This document shows, piece after piece, positions 1 to 9,823 of a DNA stretch of 64,000 nucleotides. Every line of letters begins with the position of its first letter. Positions within the stretch are counted from its first letter, which is position 1. The position numbers and the translations under genes were made by a program. The stretch comes from Chersky-840 sp963794615. Its GTDB lineage: Bacteria; Actinomycetota; Acidimicrobiia; Acidimicrobiales; UBA8190. Below the pieces are notes generated by a model. It did no database searches. It saw only the letters and a list, made by a program, of their open reading frames with translations, and was not told the DNA's origin. The stretch lies in assembly GCA_963794615.1 (NCBI GenBank), contig CAWCEP010000009.1, positions 1 through 64,000 of the forward strand, in the 5' to 3' direction.

Positions 1-176
1 GCCCCCAGACAGCGGGAAACGTCCAGGTCGAAGGGCCAAAGGCGCGATGGGTGCCGAACCCGGGACGAGGCTCTTTCGAGGCCAGCTGCATTAGCCTCGG
101 GCGAGATACGGGTGGGTCCTCGAAGCGGGGTGTCTCGGGGCCTGTCGACGTGGTGAGTGGCGGGGACGGGGGAACC

Positions 177-1429
177 ATGACCGAGCCGACCGAAGGCATC
201 GAGGTCCGGCCTGGGAACGAAGGGCCCGCGACCGCGGTGCCGGCATCAGGTGGTCGTGCTCGGCGCCTGATGCGAAAGCCGCGAGCCGTTGTCGCCGTGC
301 TCTGCGTGGCGCTCGTCGCCACGGTGCTCACGGTCGTGGGGATGACGGCGTCAGCCTCGTCGCCGCAGGCGACGCCGTCCGCGAACCCGCACGCAACGCC
401 GCCGGTGGCGACGGTGTCGCTCGTGTCCAAGGCGTATACGCCCCAGGCGGCATCCGGGACGACGGACGACTACCACTGCACCTTGGTCAACCCCCACGTC
501 ACCCGGAACTCGTATGTCATCTCGAGCCAGTTCCATCCCGGCAGTGTCGAGGACCACCACGCCGTACTGGCCCTGGTGCCGCCGTCGCTCGCGGCCCAAG
601 CCGAACGCGACAACGCAGGCGACAAAGGGTGGTCATGTTTCGGCGCGCCGTCCTTGCCGGGCGCATCACTCGCCCAGTTCCTGAGCACGCCCTTCCTCAG
701 CGTCTGGGCTCCGGGCCACGGCGCGGACGTGCTGCCCAAGGGAACGGGGATCGTCTTCCTGCCGGGAGCCTGGTGATCATGCAGGTCCACTACAACCTGC
801 TGGTCGGCGACAAGCCCGTGAAGAACTCGCTCTCGCTCAACACGGTGCCGATGTCCACGCCACTGTTGCCGCTACATCTCGACCTGGCGCTGGCCCCGCC
901 GGACCTGCCGTGCCCCACCGGCGTCACCGGCGCCTTGTGCAACCGGGCTGCATCGCTCGCCGACCAGGCGCGGCGCTTCGGTCCCGAGGCAGCGGAGATC
1001 GTGGATGGCATCGAGGGGGTGTGCGGGCACAACCCCTCCAACCCGCCGCTCAGTGACACGGCGTCGTGCATCTGGCCGATCGGCAAGAGCGGCTACATCG
1101 TCCGAGTCCAAGCGCACATGCATCTGCTCGGGCGAAGCTTCACGATGGTCCTCAACCCGGGAACCGCGCAGGCCAAGACGGTGCTCGACGTCCCCAACTA
1201 CAACTTCGACTACCAGAAGGCCTACAACCTGACGACGCCGATCCCGGTCTCCGCCGGCGAGAGGCTCCAGGTCAACTGCACCTACGACCCCAAACTGGCG
1301 CAACAGCTGCCCGTACTGCGCAAGGCGCCGGCTCACTACGTGACGTGGGGCGACGGGTCCTCCGATGAGATGTGCATCGGACTGGCTTGGACATCGGCGA
1401 AGCTGCCGACATCCCACAGCACACTCTGA
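177..1429 (+). CDS. PHM/DBH-like dicopper monooxygenase, membrane-anchored, frameshifted
   Basis: This resembles the copper type II, ascorbate-dependent monooxygenases (peptidylglycine/dopamine monooxygenase fold). One N-terminal membrane segment (about residues 38-57) is followed by an exported domain. All expected copper ligands can be seen: the HH pair (residues 127-128), the His of 'VHYN', the 'HMH' pair and the Met of 'DEMC'. The reading frame breaks near base 755. The first part runs to a stop at 776, and the conserved 'LPAGSLVIMQVHYN' part continues one frame back. Adding one base restores about 417 codons. The ATG at 177 is preferred over the one at 51 because a G-rich ribosome site precedes it and the membrane segment then sits near the N terminus. 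The substrate is unknown. Confidence 0.7.
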
Positions 1430-1453
1430 TCCGTCTGCCGCGTTGGTTAGCGC

Positions 1454-1474
1454 CTCGGCAAGATGCGAGCCGAG
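1454..1474 (+). terminator. possible hairpin terminator after the copper monooxygenase
   Basis: Six-base arms CTCGGC / GCCGAG surround a 9-base loop, 25 bases past the stop codon. No T-run follows, so termination is only inferred. Confidence 0.3.
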
Positions 1475-1536
1475 CGATGTTTCGCAGCCTTGATGCCGAG
1501 CGCCTCGGGCCGCTGGCGTCCTCGCTCCCTGGAGCA

Positions 1537-1565
1537 GGACCGGACAGGGACCCCCTCTCCGGTCC
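1537..1565 (+). terminator. strong hairpin between genes
   Basis: A perfect 8-base stem, GGACCGGA with TCCGGTCC, encloses a 13-base loop. It lies between the copper monooxygenase and the small gene at 1682. It could end upstream transcription or be leader structure. It lacks a T-tract. Confidence 0.35.
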
Positions 1566-1681
1566 GGCCACCGGGCTACAAGTTCTATCGATCCGTGTCC
1601 AGGTCGGGCGTGACGCTCGTAGGTGTAGGGTCAGCGAATCGGGCTCCACAGAGCCATCGACCAAGACTCGGAGAGGGAGCG

Positions 1682-1948
1682 ATGCCAACCATCATCGGTC
1701 GCCATGACGTGAAGGACACCGATCATTGGCTTGCCTCGCCTAAGCGCGAGGAATTCTTCGGACCCCTCGGCGTCACGAACATCCGGACGTTTGTCGACCC
1801 GGAGAACCGGACTCAGGTTGCGGTTCTCATGGACGTTGCCGACATGGACGCTCTTCTGAGCGCGATGCAATCCGAGGGGGCGGCCGCGGCGATGACGCAC
1901 GACGGCGTGTTGCCCGAAACGCTTGTAATCCTCGTCGAGGAGGGTTAA
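1682..1948 (+). CDS. small conserved protein, probable ferredoxin-like (dimeric alpha/beta) fold
   Basis: This is an 88-residue cytosolic protein with no signal or membrane segment. The ATG is preceded at good distance by a purine-rich ribosome site (GGAGAGGGA), which fixes the start. The alternation of strand- and helix-like stretches ('TQVAVLMDVADMDALLSAM', ending 'LPETLVILVEE') suggests a small dimeric alpha/beta barrel like those of the antibiotic-biosynthesis monooxygenase or stress-response groups. No catalytic residue can be assigned. It stands alone between a hairpin and the tRNA gene. Function unknown. Confidence 0.7.
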   Translation: MPTIIGRHDVKDTDHWLASPKREEFFGPLGVTNIRTFVDPENRTQVAVLMDVADMDALLSAMQSEGAAAAMTHDGVLPETLVILVEEG

Positions 1949-2141
1949 AGACGCGGTCTCTGCGCCGACCTGCGCTGACGGTGAACGACCTCGACCGCCA
2001 ACCCGATTCCTGGGAGGTCGACGGCCATTCGCGCCCGTGTCGCGCCCGGAAGGCGAGGAGACCACAGGTGGAGCGTCGCCCAGTCACGGAGCCAGCAGAA
2101 ACAGCAGGTCAGGACGGGTGCGATATTCTGGCTGCGCACCC

Positions 2142-2214
2142 GGGGGTGTAGCTCAGCTGGTAGAGCGCTACGTTCGCAACGTAGAAGTCGGCGGTTCGAG
2201 TCCGCTCACCTCCA
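2142..2214 (+). tRNA. tRNA-Ala (anticodon CGC)
   Basis: A 73-base cloverleaf. The acceptor stem GGGGGTG pairs with CACCTCC (one G-U) and the discriminator is A. The anticodon arm CTACG-TTCGCAA-CGTAG gives anticodon CGC, which reads GCG alanine codons. The T-arm GGCGG-TTCGAGT-CCGCT is normal. The 3' CCA is not encoded. No integrase gene or repeated 3' end was seen, so it does not appear to be an occupied attachment site. Confidence 0.95.
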
Positions 2215-2237
2215 CTGGTTGTCGAAATCACAACGTT

Positions 2238-2260
2238 CCTCTGGTCAGAGGGCAGCTTTT
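2238..2260 (+). terminator. probable terminator of the tRNA transcript
   Basis: A CCTCT-GGTC-AGAGG hairpin is followed by GCAGCTTTT. It sits 24 bases after the tRNA, just past a weaker GTTGT/ACAAC hairpin (2218-2234). The rest of the stretch up to 2501 holds no gene I can support. Confidence 0.45.
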
Positions 2261-2501
2261 GCGTCCCGTCGCTCAGCCAGGTTCGCTTCCATGTTCAAAC
2301 CGTCCAGCGTCGGCTTTAGGTCCGGCATCAATCAGGCGGTTCTTCGTGGATCCAGTCGGAACAGCTGGTCGAGTTTTGAGCGGCTTCCGTCGGCAGGCGT
2401 CTTGCAGACCCCACGCGCAAGCGGTATATCCCGGACTTGCAGACCGCGGGCTGCCTCCCCGCGGCATTGGGGACTCGGCTCGCTCAACGATCGTGGGTTG
2501 C

Positions 2502-3532
2502 TTAGGAGGTGGCCGGGATGCGCCACAAATCGATGTCGCCGTCGACGGCATAGCGATCGATGGCGGTGAGATCATCGGCAGTGAACTCCAAGTGGTCGAG
2601 GGCGGTGACGTTTTGCTCGAGCTGGGCCACGCTGCTGGCACCGATCAGCACGGAGGTGACTCGCGGGTCACGCAAGGCCCAGGCGATGGCCATCTGCGCG
2701 AGGGACTGGTCTCGACCGAGGGCGATGTCGTTGAGGGCCCGGATGCGGGCGAGGTTGTCGTCGTTGAGCATGTCGCGAGTCAGTGAGCCGTCCTGAGAAG
2801 CTCTCGAGCCTGGGGGGATGCCGTTGAGGTATCGGTCGGTGAGCAGGCCCTGGGCCAAGACGGAGAAAGCGATGCAACCGACACCTTCAGTGCCCAGAAC
2901 GTCGAGGAGGCGGTCTTCGATCCATCGATTGAGCATCGAGTACGAAGGTTGGTGAATAAGCAGAGGGGTGCCGAGCTCCGCGGAGGATGGTGACGGCCTC
3001 GGCGGTGCGTTGGTCGGAGTACGAGGAGATCCCGACATAAAGGGCTTTGCCTGAGGTCACGGCGGTGTGGAGGGCACCGAGGGTCTCCTCGAGCGGCGTC
3101 TGGGGGTCGTAGTGATGGTGATAGAAGATGTCGACATAGTCGAGGCCAAGGCGGTGAAGGCTCTGGTCGAGGCTGGCCAGGAGGTACTTGCGGGAGCCGA
3201 GATCGCCATAGGGCCCCGGCCACATATCCCAGCCGGCCTTGGTGGAGATGACCAGTTCGTCGCGGTGGTGGTGGAAATCCTCGCTGAGGATCCGGGCGAA
3301 GTTGGTCTCAGCGCTTCCGTACGGGGGCCCGTAGTTGTTGGCCAAGTCGAAATGGGTGATGCCCACGTCGAAAGCTCGGCGCAAGATGGCGCGTTGGGTG
3401 TCGATAGGCCGATCATCGCCGAAGTTCTGCCAAAGTCCTAGGGACAAGGCGGGCAGGAGGAGGCCGCTTCGCCCACATCGGCGATAGGTCCATGGACCCG
3501 TAGCGGTCCTCGGCGGGAAGGTAGCTGGTCAT
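2502..3532 (-). CDS. aldo/keto reductase, YghZ (L-glyceraldehyde 3-phosphate reductase) type, two frameshifts
   Basis: An NADPH-dependent aldo/keto reductase of the YghZ/Kv-beta-like branch. The N terminus 'MTSYLPAEDRYGSMD', the Asp of 'HFDLANNYGPPYGSAE', the Lys of 'ISTKAGWDMWPGPYG' and the distal 'SVLIGASSVAQLEQN' cofactor motif are all present. Three reading frames are needed. One extra base lies near 3487-3488 (between 'SMD' and 'YRRCGRSGLLLPALSLG'). Another lies near 2978 (between 'AVTILR' and 'ELGTPLLIHQPSY'). Removing both gives exactly 343 codons, normal for the family, so the breaks look like assembly errors or a very recent pseudogene. Confidence 0.8.
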
Positions 3533-3709
3533 GTCGTCGGCTGCTCCATCTCGATCCGCGGAGACGAATCTATTCTCAGGACGCCGCGATCAAGACACCG
3601 AGCTTGAGCTGGACTTTGATGGCGAGTCGAAGCAGGCCCTGTCGGCGAGGGTGACGTTGGCCCCCAACGCTTCCGGCTCGCCTGCTCGCGTGCCCGCATT
3701 CAATCGGGG

Positions 3710-4597
3710 TCATCGTCCTGTCCATGCCTGTTCGAGAATGCGCGTCACCACGGTCACGTCTTGGTGGCCCAAGCCGAGATCGACTGCCTGCTGCCATTCA
3801 TCAGCCAAGCGCGCAAGAGTCCCGAGCTTGTCGTCTCCAGCCTGCTGGGCGAGGCGCACATCCTTCAGAGCGAGTGATAATGCGAACTGAGCCGAGAAAT
3901 CACCCTTGGCGATCCTATGCAGCTTTGCTTCCTGCCAAGAAGACATGAGCGGGTTGCCTTCGAGGGCGTCCATCACCTTTTCGGTCTCGAGCCCTAGGCC
4001 GTGAGCGAGTGCCACGGAGGCGGCCACCGCTTCCGCTGCAAAGGCGAGCCATGTGTTGGCTACAAGCTTGAGTCGAGTGCCAGTCCCGGCATTGCCGGCC
4101 CAGATCGTGCGCTGGCCCAGGGCGTCGAACAGAGGGGTAACTCGAGGTCTGGCTTCGTCGGGCCCTGAGGCGAAGATGGTCAGTTGGCCGTGTTCGGCCG
4201 GGTCCTTACTTCCCGACACCGGCGCGTCGAGCAAGGTCACGTCGGGACGCTCCGCCGCGACCATCGCTGCCACGCGCTCGATCCCTGCCACACCGATGGT
4301 GCTCATCTGCACCAAAATCGCACCGGGAGCAAGCGCAGTGAGCACACCCTCGTCGCGGGTAATGGAGATGACGGCGTCGGCATCGGTCACCATCGTGATG
4401 ACGATCGCCGCCGACCTCGCTGCGTCCGCAGCGGACTGAGCTACTCCCGCGCCCAGCTCGGCGAGGTCTCGGGTGGCCTCCGGATTGCGGTTCCACACAG
4501 TCGTCGGGATCCCGGCGCGCAGAGCAGAGGCTGCCATCCCGTGGCCCATGGTTCCGATGCCGAGAACCGCAACAGGCTCATGCTCTTCTTGCGTCAT
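3710..4597 (-). CDS. NAD(P)-dependent beta-hydroxyacid dehydrogenase (3-hydroxyisobutyrate dehydrogenase family)
   Basis: A 295-residue cytosolic oxidoreductase. The N-terminal Rossmann motif 'VLGIGTMGHGMA' (about residues 10-21) binds the nucleotide. The substrate motif 'LLDAPVSGSKDPAEHGQL' and the catalytic-Lys segment 'GNAGTGTRLKLVANTW' follow, all in the normal family order and length. Members reduce or oxidise beta-hydroxyacids, tartronate semialdehyde or imines, so the substrate cannot be set from sequence. It lies tail-to-tail with no operon partner: the aldo/keto reductase downstream is about 180 bases away, and the MFS gene upstream is divergent. Confidence 0.85.
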   Translation of the reverse strand: MTQEEHEPVAVLGIGTMGHGMAASALRAGIPTTVWNRNPEATRDLAELGAGVAQSAADAARSAAIVITMVTDADAVISITRDEGVLTALAPGAILVQMSTIGVAGIERVAAMVAAERPDVTLLDAPVSGSKDPAEHGQLTIFASGPDEARPRVTPLFDALGQRTIWAGNAGTGTRLKLVANTWLAFAAEAVAASVALAHGLGLETEKVMDALEGNPLMSSWQEAKLHRIAKGDFSAQFALSLALKDVRLAQQAGDDKLGTLARLADEWQQAVDLGLGHQDVTVVTRILEQAWTGR

Positions 4598-4836
4598 TGG
4601 TCCTCTTTAGCCGATTTGAGTCACGGGTTCCATCAGCATCGCGCCACTTGGCCTCTGGAGCCCCAGTTCCTTCAGCCGGGCAGCGATCGACCGGCAATGG
4701 TGAGCCGATCCCGGCGGTCGCTCCCGCTGATCGGGCACCCCAAAAGTCGGCAGCGCCGCACCAGGGAGCGCAAGAGCAGGGGGTGCCTTAGCCTGAGGCG
4801 GCACGGTGCAGGCCATGATCTGAGGGCTCGGGCGCG

Positions 4837-6507
4837 ATGGCTGAGAGACAGGCAACTTCGTCGACGTGGGCACCCCTGCGCATCACCGTATTCCGCTGGC
4901 TCTGGCTCGCCTCGCTGGTAAGCAACCTAGGCACGTGGATGCAGACCGTCGGTGCCCAGTGGTTTCTCGTCCACGCCGCTCATGCCGCGATCCTGGTCTC
5001 GCTTGTGCAGACCGCCGACATGCTCCCTGACGTGATGTTCGGGATCGTGGGTGGTGTGCTTGCGGATACCCTCGATCGGCGCCGACTGCTGATGGCGGTG
5101 CAAGGTGGTCTTGTCGTCGCCACCTCAGCACTCGCCGCGCTCACCCTCGCTGGTCGTATGTCGCCGGCGCTTCTTCTCCTCTTCACGTTCGTGATCGGCA
5201 CCGGTTCGGTATTGACGACCCCCGCCTACCAGTCACTCGTGCCCGAGCTTGTCCCTCGCGACCGTCTCCCTGCTGCCGCGCAGCTCAGCTCCATTAATGT
5301 CAACCTGGCACGGGCGATCGGGCCCGCGATTGCCGGCATCCTGATCGAATACATCGGGGTAGGTGCGGTCTTTGTCCTCGATGCCGCAACGTTCCTTGTC
5401 TACGGGCTTGCGGTCGCTCTCTGGCGGCCGAGTCCTGAAACCACTCCGCAGATCCCGGAGCGATTCGTGTCGGCACTTCGGGCCGGCGGTCGATACGTCC
5501 GCTACGCGCCGGTCGTCCGCCGAATCTTGCTTCGGGCTGCGCTCTTCCTTGTCCCGGCGAGCGCGCTTTGGGCGCTGCTGCCGCTCATCGCCAGCCGCCG
5601 CCTCGGACTCGGCTCAGGCGGGTACGGCCTGCTCCTCGCCGCCCTCGGAGGAGGGGCCGTTGTAGGGGCAACCTTGCTCTCGAAGGTGCGCGCCCGGCTT
5701 TCACCTAGTGCACTCATCCAATTGGTCGGAGCGGTGTTCGGCGCTGGACTGGTCGCGATCTTGGTGCGCTCGACCGTCGTGGTTGTCATCGTACTAATCC
5801 CCGCCGGGATGGCCTGGGTAGGGATGCTGGCGACGGTGAACACGCTGCTGCAGCTGTTCCTGCCGCGCTGGGTACGAGCACGAGGCCTGTCGGTCTACCA
5901 GATGGTGTTGTTTGGGGCGCAAGGTCTCGGAGCGGTCGCCTGGGGAGCGGTCGACGACGCCTTCGGACTTACGTTCACCTTCCTCGTCGCCGCCGGGCTG
6001 ATGGTCCTGGGCGCGGCGTCGGTCCGCTTTTGGCCGTTCGTGGACACGTCGGGCATGGACCGCAGCACCGTGGTTCGGCCCGATCCGGATGTGACACTTG
6101 AGACAGACGAAGACGCCGGTCCGGTCGTGGTACGAACGACCTACTCGATCCCGACCGAACGTCTGCCCGACTTCATGCGCGCCATGCTTCGTGTGCGTGA
6201 GTCGCGCCTGCGGACCGGCGCCACTCAGTGGGGACTATTCCGTAACGGTGAACGGTTGGGTGAATTCGAGGAGATCTTTGTGGTCGCCTCATGGGACGAG
6301 CATCTGCGCCAGCACAGAGAGCGGATGACCGCCACCGACCTCGCCTACGAGGATCAGGCGAGGGCACTTTCAGATTCGACCCCTCACACGTGGCACCTCC
6401 TCCCTATGGACCTCGACGAGAAGTGGAGTCATGAAGCAATCGTTGCGGTCGGGGAGTCGTCACTGGGCCGCACTACCCCGAAGCGCTGGTGGCGAAGAAA
6501 ATGTTGA
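4837..6507 (+). CDS. MFS transporter, EntS-like (MFS_3), with C-terminal soluble domain
   Basis: A 556-residue inner-membrane protein. Residues 1 to about 400 form a hydrophobic 12-helix MFS body with the loop motif 'GGVLADTLDRRRLL' and the N-terminal 'FRWLWLASLVSNLGTWMQTVGAQWF' region typical of the enterobactin-exporter-like family. From about residue 425 a soluble tail ('VVRTTYSIPTERLPDFMRAM...') resembles the small alpha/beta domain often attached to this family. Likely a drug or metabolite exporter. It is divergent from the beta-hydroxyacid dehydrogenase gene and about 190 bases upstream of the VIT1-like gene on the same strand. Confidence 0.85.
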   Translation: MAERQATSSTWAPLRITVFRWLWLASLVSNLGTWMQTVGAQWFLVHAAHAAILVSLVQTADMLPDVMFGIVGGVLADTLDRRRLLMAVQGGLVVATSALAALTLAGRMSPALLLLFTFVIGTGSVLTTPAYQSLVPELVPRDRLPAAAQLSSINVNLARAIGPAIAGILIEYIGVGAVFVLDAATFLVYGLAVALWRPSPETTPQIPERFVSALRAGGRYVRYAPVVRRILLRAALFLVPASALWALLPLIASRRLGLGSGGYGLLLAALGGGAVVGATLLSKVRARLSPSALIQLVGAVFGAGLVAILVRSTVVVVIVLIPAGMAWVGMLATVNTLLQLFLPRWVRARGLSVYQMVLFGAQGLGAVAWGAVDDAFGLTFTFLVAAGLMVLGAASVRFWPFVDTSGMDRSTVVRPDPDVTLETDEDAGPVVVRTTYSIPTERLPDFMRAMLRVRESRLRTGATQWGLFRNGERLGEFEEIFVVASWDEHLRQHRERMTATDLAYEDQARALSDSTPHTWHLLPMDLDEKWSHEAIVAVGESSLGRTTPKRWWRRKC

Positions 6508-6694
6508 GGCGGTCCCGTGAGCTCCGGTGTCATCGAACGAACCGCTCGCCACTGTTGCACTCTCCGTGTACCGTGACGCCGTGACCGGTGGAGGTATGAC
6601 CCCGGGCCCTCAGGCCACCCAGGATCGCGTGACTCGACTCGGTCGGGCTTGTGCTGGGGAGCAGATATCCCCGGGGGCGGCAACTGAAATCGGT

Positions 6695-7399
6695 ATGTCG
6701 AGACAAGGTCGTCGTCACGCCCATACAGGCCGCACTGATTGGTTACGCGACGTCATCCTGGGTGGCCAAGACGGACTGGTCAACATCCTCGGGATTATCT
6801 TGGGCGTTATCTCCGGTGGTGGAGATCGGACGGTGTTGCTGGCGGCTGGCTTTGCGGCGGCTATCACCGAATCGATCTCGATGGGAGCAGTCGGATTCAC
6901 CTCAACCACAGCAGATCGCGATTTCTTCGAGGCCCAACGCGCGCTCGAGGAAGCGTCTGTTCGTGACGACACGGACCTTGAGTGCAGTGAGATAACCGAG
7001 CTCTATCGAAGTAAAGGCTTCTCTGGCCCATTGCTCGACGAAGTGGTAGCCACGATTACGGCGAACCGAGACAAATGGGTCCAGACGATCCTTGAAGAGG
7101 AGCGGCACCTCCAGCCTGTGGCCAACCAAGACATCATGCGCAGCTCAGTGATAATCACCTTGGCCACGTTGATTGGCCATCTCATCCCTCTTCTTCCGTT
7201 TGTCTTTCTCGAGCGCTCGGCGGCCTTAGTTCTCGCAGTGATCTTGAGTGGGGTGGTGCTCTTTGGGGTCGGTGCCTACCAAGCGCTCACCAGGGTTGGC
7301 TCCTGGTGGAAGCAGGGAGCTCGCATGGTTCTCATCGGCCTCGGCGCCGCGGCACTGGGATTCGCAATCGGCCACCTCTTCCATGCATCAGGGGGCTGA
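6695..7399 (+). CDS. VIT1/CCC1 family metal (Fe/Mn) transporter
   Basis: An integral membrane protein with about five hydrophobic helices. The family signature is the first helix after 'DWLRDVILGGQDGLVNILGIILGVISGG' and the following 'AGFAAAITESISMGAVGF' helix. A central soluble acidic segment (the metal-binding domain in VIT1) contains Glu-rich helices. The last helices 'LIGHLIPLLPFVF' and 'VVLFGVGAYQAL' close the fold. Family members export Fe2+/Mn2+ from the cytosol. The frame stays open back to 6527. The ATG at 6695 is chosen because the family begins shortly before the 'WLR' motif, but the ribosome site is weak, so the start is uncertain. Confidence 0.8.
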   Translation: MSRQGRRHAHTGRTDWLRDVILGGQDGLVNILGIILGVISGGGDRTVLLAAGFAAAITESISMGAVGFTSTTADRDFFEAQRALEEASVRDDTDLECSEITELYRSKGFSGPLLDEVVATITANRDKWVQTILEEERHLQPVANQDIMRSSVIITLATLIGHLIPLLPFVFLERSAALVLAVILSGVVLFGVGAYQALTRVGSWWKQGARMVLIGLGAAALGFAIGHLFHASGG

Positions 7400-7499
7400 C
7401 TTAGCGCCAGCCACCTAACGATTCCAAACGTCATTAGTCGCACTCAGGTAAGCACACGCGTCAATCTTGGCTGCTCGGTCTGGCTCGGGTGAGATTCCG

Positions 7500-8519
7500 T
7501 CAGTCGGAGGCAGCTATCAAATCACTGTTTCCTGCCAACCTGGGATGGAATTGTCGTGCCCAATGGCGGAAGCGGGGGATCGGTCCGTCTCCTTTGACGA
7601 GTCGTGGGTGATCGACGTGGCGCAGCCCCTCCCAGATCGGTATGTCCTGCTTGACCCCACCGAGCGCTCCACGGTGCATGAAGTCGGCGACCTCGTCCAC
7701 TCGAACCCCGGCGATTTGGTCGCCGGACACTGGACGCTGGACGGTTGTGGCGATGGTGAAGTCGATGCTGTCGAGAGTGGTGGGTGTTATGAGGAGCAAG
7801 ACCCGGTAGCGGAGTCCGACCGCCTCGGCCGTGTTTAGTGAATGGGCGTAGCCCAGGCCGTAGGTGTCGGTGTCGAAGAACGTCGCGATCTCGTCGGGTC
7901 CCTCTCGTAGGAAGTTCGGTGTGGCGAAGTGGAACTCGGAGTGGAATGATGTGCCGCGATCGTCGTATGCGGGTTCCGACAGGAAGAAGCCATGGACGAT
8001 TCCAAAGTGCACCGTGTCGACCCCGTTCTCGTGGATCGTTTCGACATGGGCCTTGATGGGGAGGGTGGTGACCTGTGGGATCGTCCATCCTTCAAGGTCG
8101 AGATCGGGGATATCGAAAGTGGGGCTACCGCCGGTGACGTCGTGCCACGCAAACAGGAACCCGAAGCGCTCGATAGCGGGGTAGGCAGGAAGTCGGACCG
8201 GGTATGGCGGATTGCCCGGGTACTCGGAGCCGACGCAGCTTCCGTGGACATCCCACCGCAAACTGTGGAAGGGGCAGCGGAGGCTCTCACCTATGACCTT
8301 ACCGCCCCGGGCGAGATTTGCTCCGAGGTGTGGGCAAAACGCGGACACCACCGCGGATTGTCCTGACTCCGTCCGGAACGCCACAACTTGCTCGCCGAGA
8401 AAGGTCCGCTCCACCACGGCGCCGGGTTCGATCTCGCCGATCGCGGCGACCTTGAACCAACCGACCGGGAATCGCGGACGGGGATCGATCACCGGGCCGC
8501 GCACAGCGGCGTCGGTCAT
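7500..8519 (-). CDS. Rieske [2Fe-2S] non-heme iron oxygenase
   Basis: A 339-residue terminal oxygenase. The Rieske ligands are C62 and H64 ('CPHLG') and C82 and H85 ('CPFH'). The mononuclear iron site appears as 'HENGVDTVHFGIVHG', with D168, H171 and H176. The spacing matches the sterol/ketosteroid-oxygenase and Neverland-like branch better than the dihydroxylating dioxygenases. Its ATG overlaps the stop of the upstream dehydrogenase (ATGA), so the two are translationally coupled. With that gene and a P450 it forms a leftward operon, probably for hydroxylation of a steroid, terpenoid or aromatic substrate. No ferredoxin or reductase is adjacent. Confidence 0.85.
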   Translation of the reverse strand: MTDAAVRGPVIDPRPRFPVGWFKVAAIGEIEPGAVVERTFLGEQVVAFRTESGQSAVVSAFCPHLGANLARGGKVIGESLRCPFHSLRWDVHGSCVGSEYPGNPPYPVRLPAYPAIERFGFLFAWHDVTGGSPTFDIPDLDLEGWTIPQVTTLPIKAHVETIHENGVDTVHFGIVHGFFLSEPAYDDRGTSFHSEFHFATPNFLREGPDEIATFFDTDTYGLGYAHSLNTAEAVGLRYRVLLLITPTTLDSIDFTIATTVQRPVSGDQIAGVRVDEVADFMHRGALGGVKQDIPIWEGLRHVDHPRLVKGDGPIPRFRHWARQFHPRLAGNSDLIAASD

Positions 8520-9622
8520 CGTCCCGAGATCCCTGGTGAAAAGCGTCCAGCGAACGCGCGCAGCGGGAGATCCGCACTGGTGATAATCCCGGGCGGAGCG
8601 GAGACCACAGAGCGGATGGCATTGAGGGCCGGCATACCTGTGATTGTCATGCCGACCGACGCAAAGGCCTCCGGGGAGGAGAAGTCCGTCCCCGGTTTCG
8701 GGAAGATCATGTGCTTGGAGTAGATGCAGGGATCCCCGTCGATTTGAGTGATGTAGCAGCCCTGGATGTCCCAGTGTGGGTCGGTGTGGGGTGTCATCTG
8801 CCACTCCAGATGCATCTCGATCCGAGGCTCGCCGTCGACGGTTCCCATGTACTTGAGGTAGCACCCGCCGAGCGAGCCTTTCGGCAACTGGTACCAGCCG
8901 AGGTCGACATTCTTGGTGCATGCACCGAGTTCGTACTCGAAGCGCACGTCATCGAGCGTGAGGTCCATGCAGTCGGCCATGAGGCGGACAGCGTCTTCGA
9001 AGACCCGGGTGTACTTCTCGAGCATCCCCGGGACAGCCGGGTCATCGACTGAGCGACCGAACCCAACCTCGTTCCAGGTTTCAATTGAATGGTGGCACGA
9101 TACGTCGACCGACTCCTTGCAGAGCACTCGCTCGATCTCGGTCACATCTGCCGAGTGAACAATGGTGAGGATCTGGGCGAGCCCAGGATTCATTCCCGTT
9201 CCGTAGAAGGTTGATCCGCCACGCTCACAGGCCGCCTGGATGACCTCTTCTTCGCTCTGTCCCGACGGGTGCGGATGGTTCGCGTTGCGGTGGTGGCCGG
9301 TGATCCAGTCTGCGGTGGTGACGATGTTGATTCCGGCTTCGAGAATCTGCTCGTAGAGATCCACGTCGGGGAAAACGCCGTGGAAGGTGAGACAGTCGGG
9401 CCGCGCGGCGATGATCTCCCCGACGGTTCCGGTAGCCGTGACGCCGACGGGAGGCAGTCCCACGATCTCACCGGCGTCCCTGCCGATCTTGTCGGCGGAG
9501 TAGCAGTGCATCCCGATCAGCTCCAGATCCGGGTGGCGGCGGATTCGCTTGACCATCTCGGAACCGACGTTGCCGGTTGCGACTTGGAATACCCGGATCT
9601 TTCGGTCTTGGACAGAGTTCAC
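8516..9622 (-). CDS. NAD(P)H-dependent dehydrogenase, dihydrodipicolinate-reductase-like
   Basis: A 368-residue protein with an N-terminal Rossmann motif 'RVFQVATGNVGSEMVKRI'. A C-terminal domain of the diaminopentanoate-dehydrogenase / DapB-like group follows, with segments such as 'FYGTGMNPGLAQILTIV' and 'CHHSIETWNEVGFGRS'. Actinobacterial members often sit in sterol or lipid gene clusters and are annotated only generically. GTG 9622 is taken as start because a GGAGGA ribosome site lies just upstream. An upstream ATG at 9664 lacks this. It overlaps the Rieske gene by 4 bases. The exact reaction is unknown. Confidence 0.8.
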   Translation of the reverse strand: MNSVQDRKIRVFQVATGNVGSEMVKRIRRHPDLELIGMHCYSADKIGRDAGEIVGLPPVGVTATGTVGEIIAARPDCLTFHGVFPDVDLYEQILEAGINIVTTADWITGHHRNANHPHPSGQSEEEVIQAACERGGSTFYGTGMNPGLAQILTIVHSADVTEIERVLCKESVDVSCHHSIETWNEVGFGRSVDDPAVPGMLEKYTRVFEDAVRLMADCMDLTLDDVRFEYELGACTKNVDLGWYQLPKGSLGGCYLKYMGTVDGEPRIEMHLEWQMTPHTDPHWDIQGCYITQIDGDPCIYSKHMIFPKPGTDFSSPEAFASVGMTITGMPALNAIRSVVSAPPGIITSADLPLRAFAGRFSPGISGR

Positions 9623-9823
9623 GCGTCCTCCGGCCACGTCGATCGTCAGGGCGGGCGGCCCCACGCCCAGTGGAGACTACCGTCCAGACATGTGTCCGAC
9701 AAAGGGGAACGGAGACGGACCTTAGACATCGGGATCCTTCGGCATCGGATACAGCTCGGTCGGCCCCGGGCCGGGGGCGCGAACAAGCGGTACCTTGCGG
9801 CTTGCGGGTAGTTCAGGAGAGGC

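Noticed and set aside
2142..2501. tRNA-Ala as an integration site
   Set aside because: No integrase and no duplicated tRNA 3' end were seen in the window.
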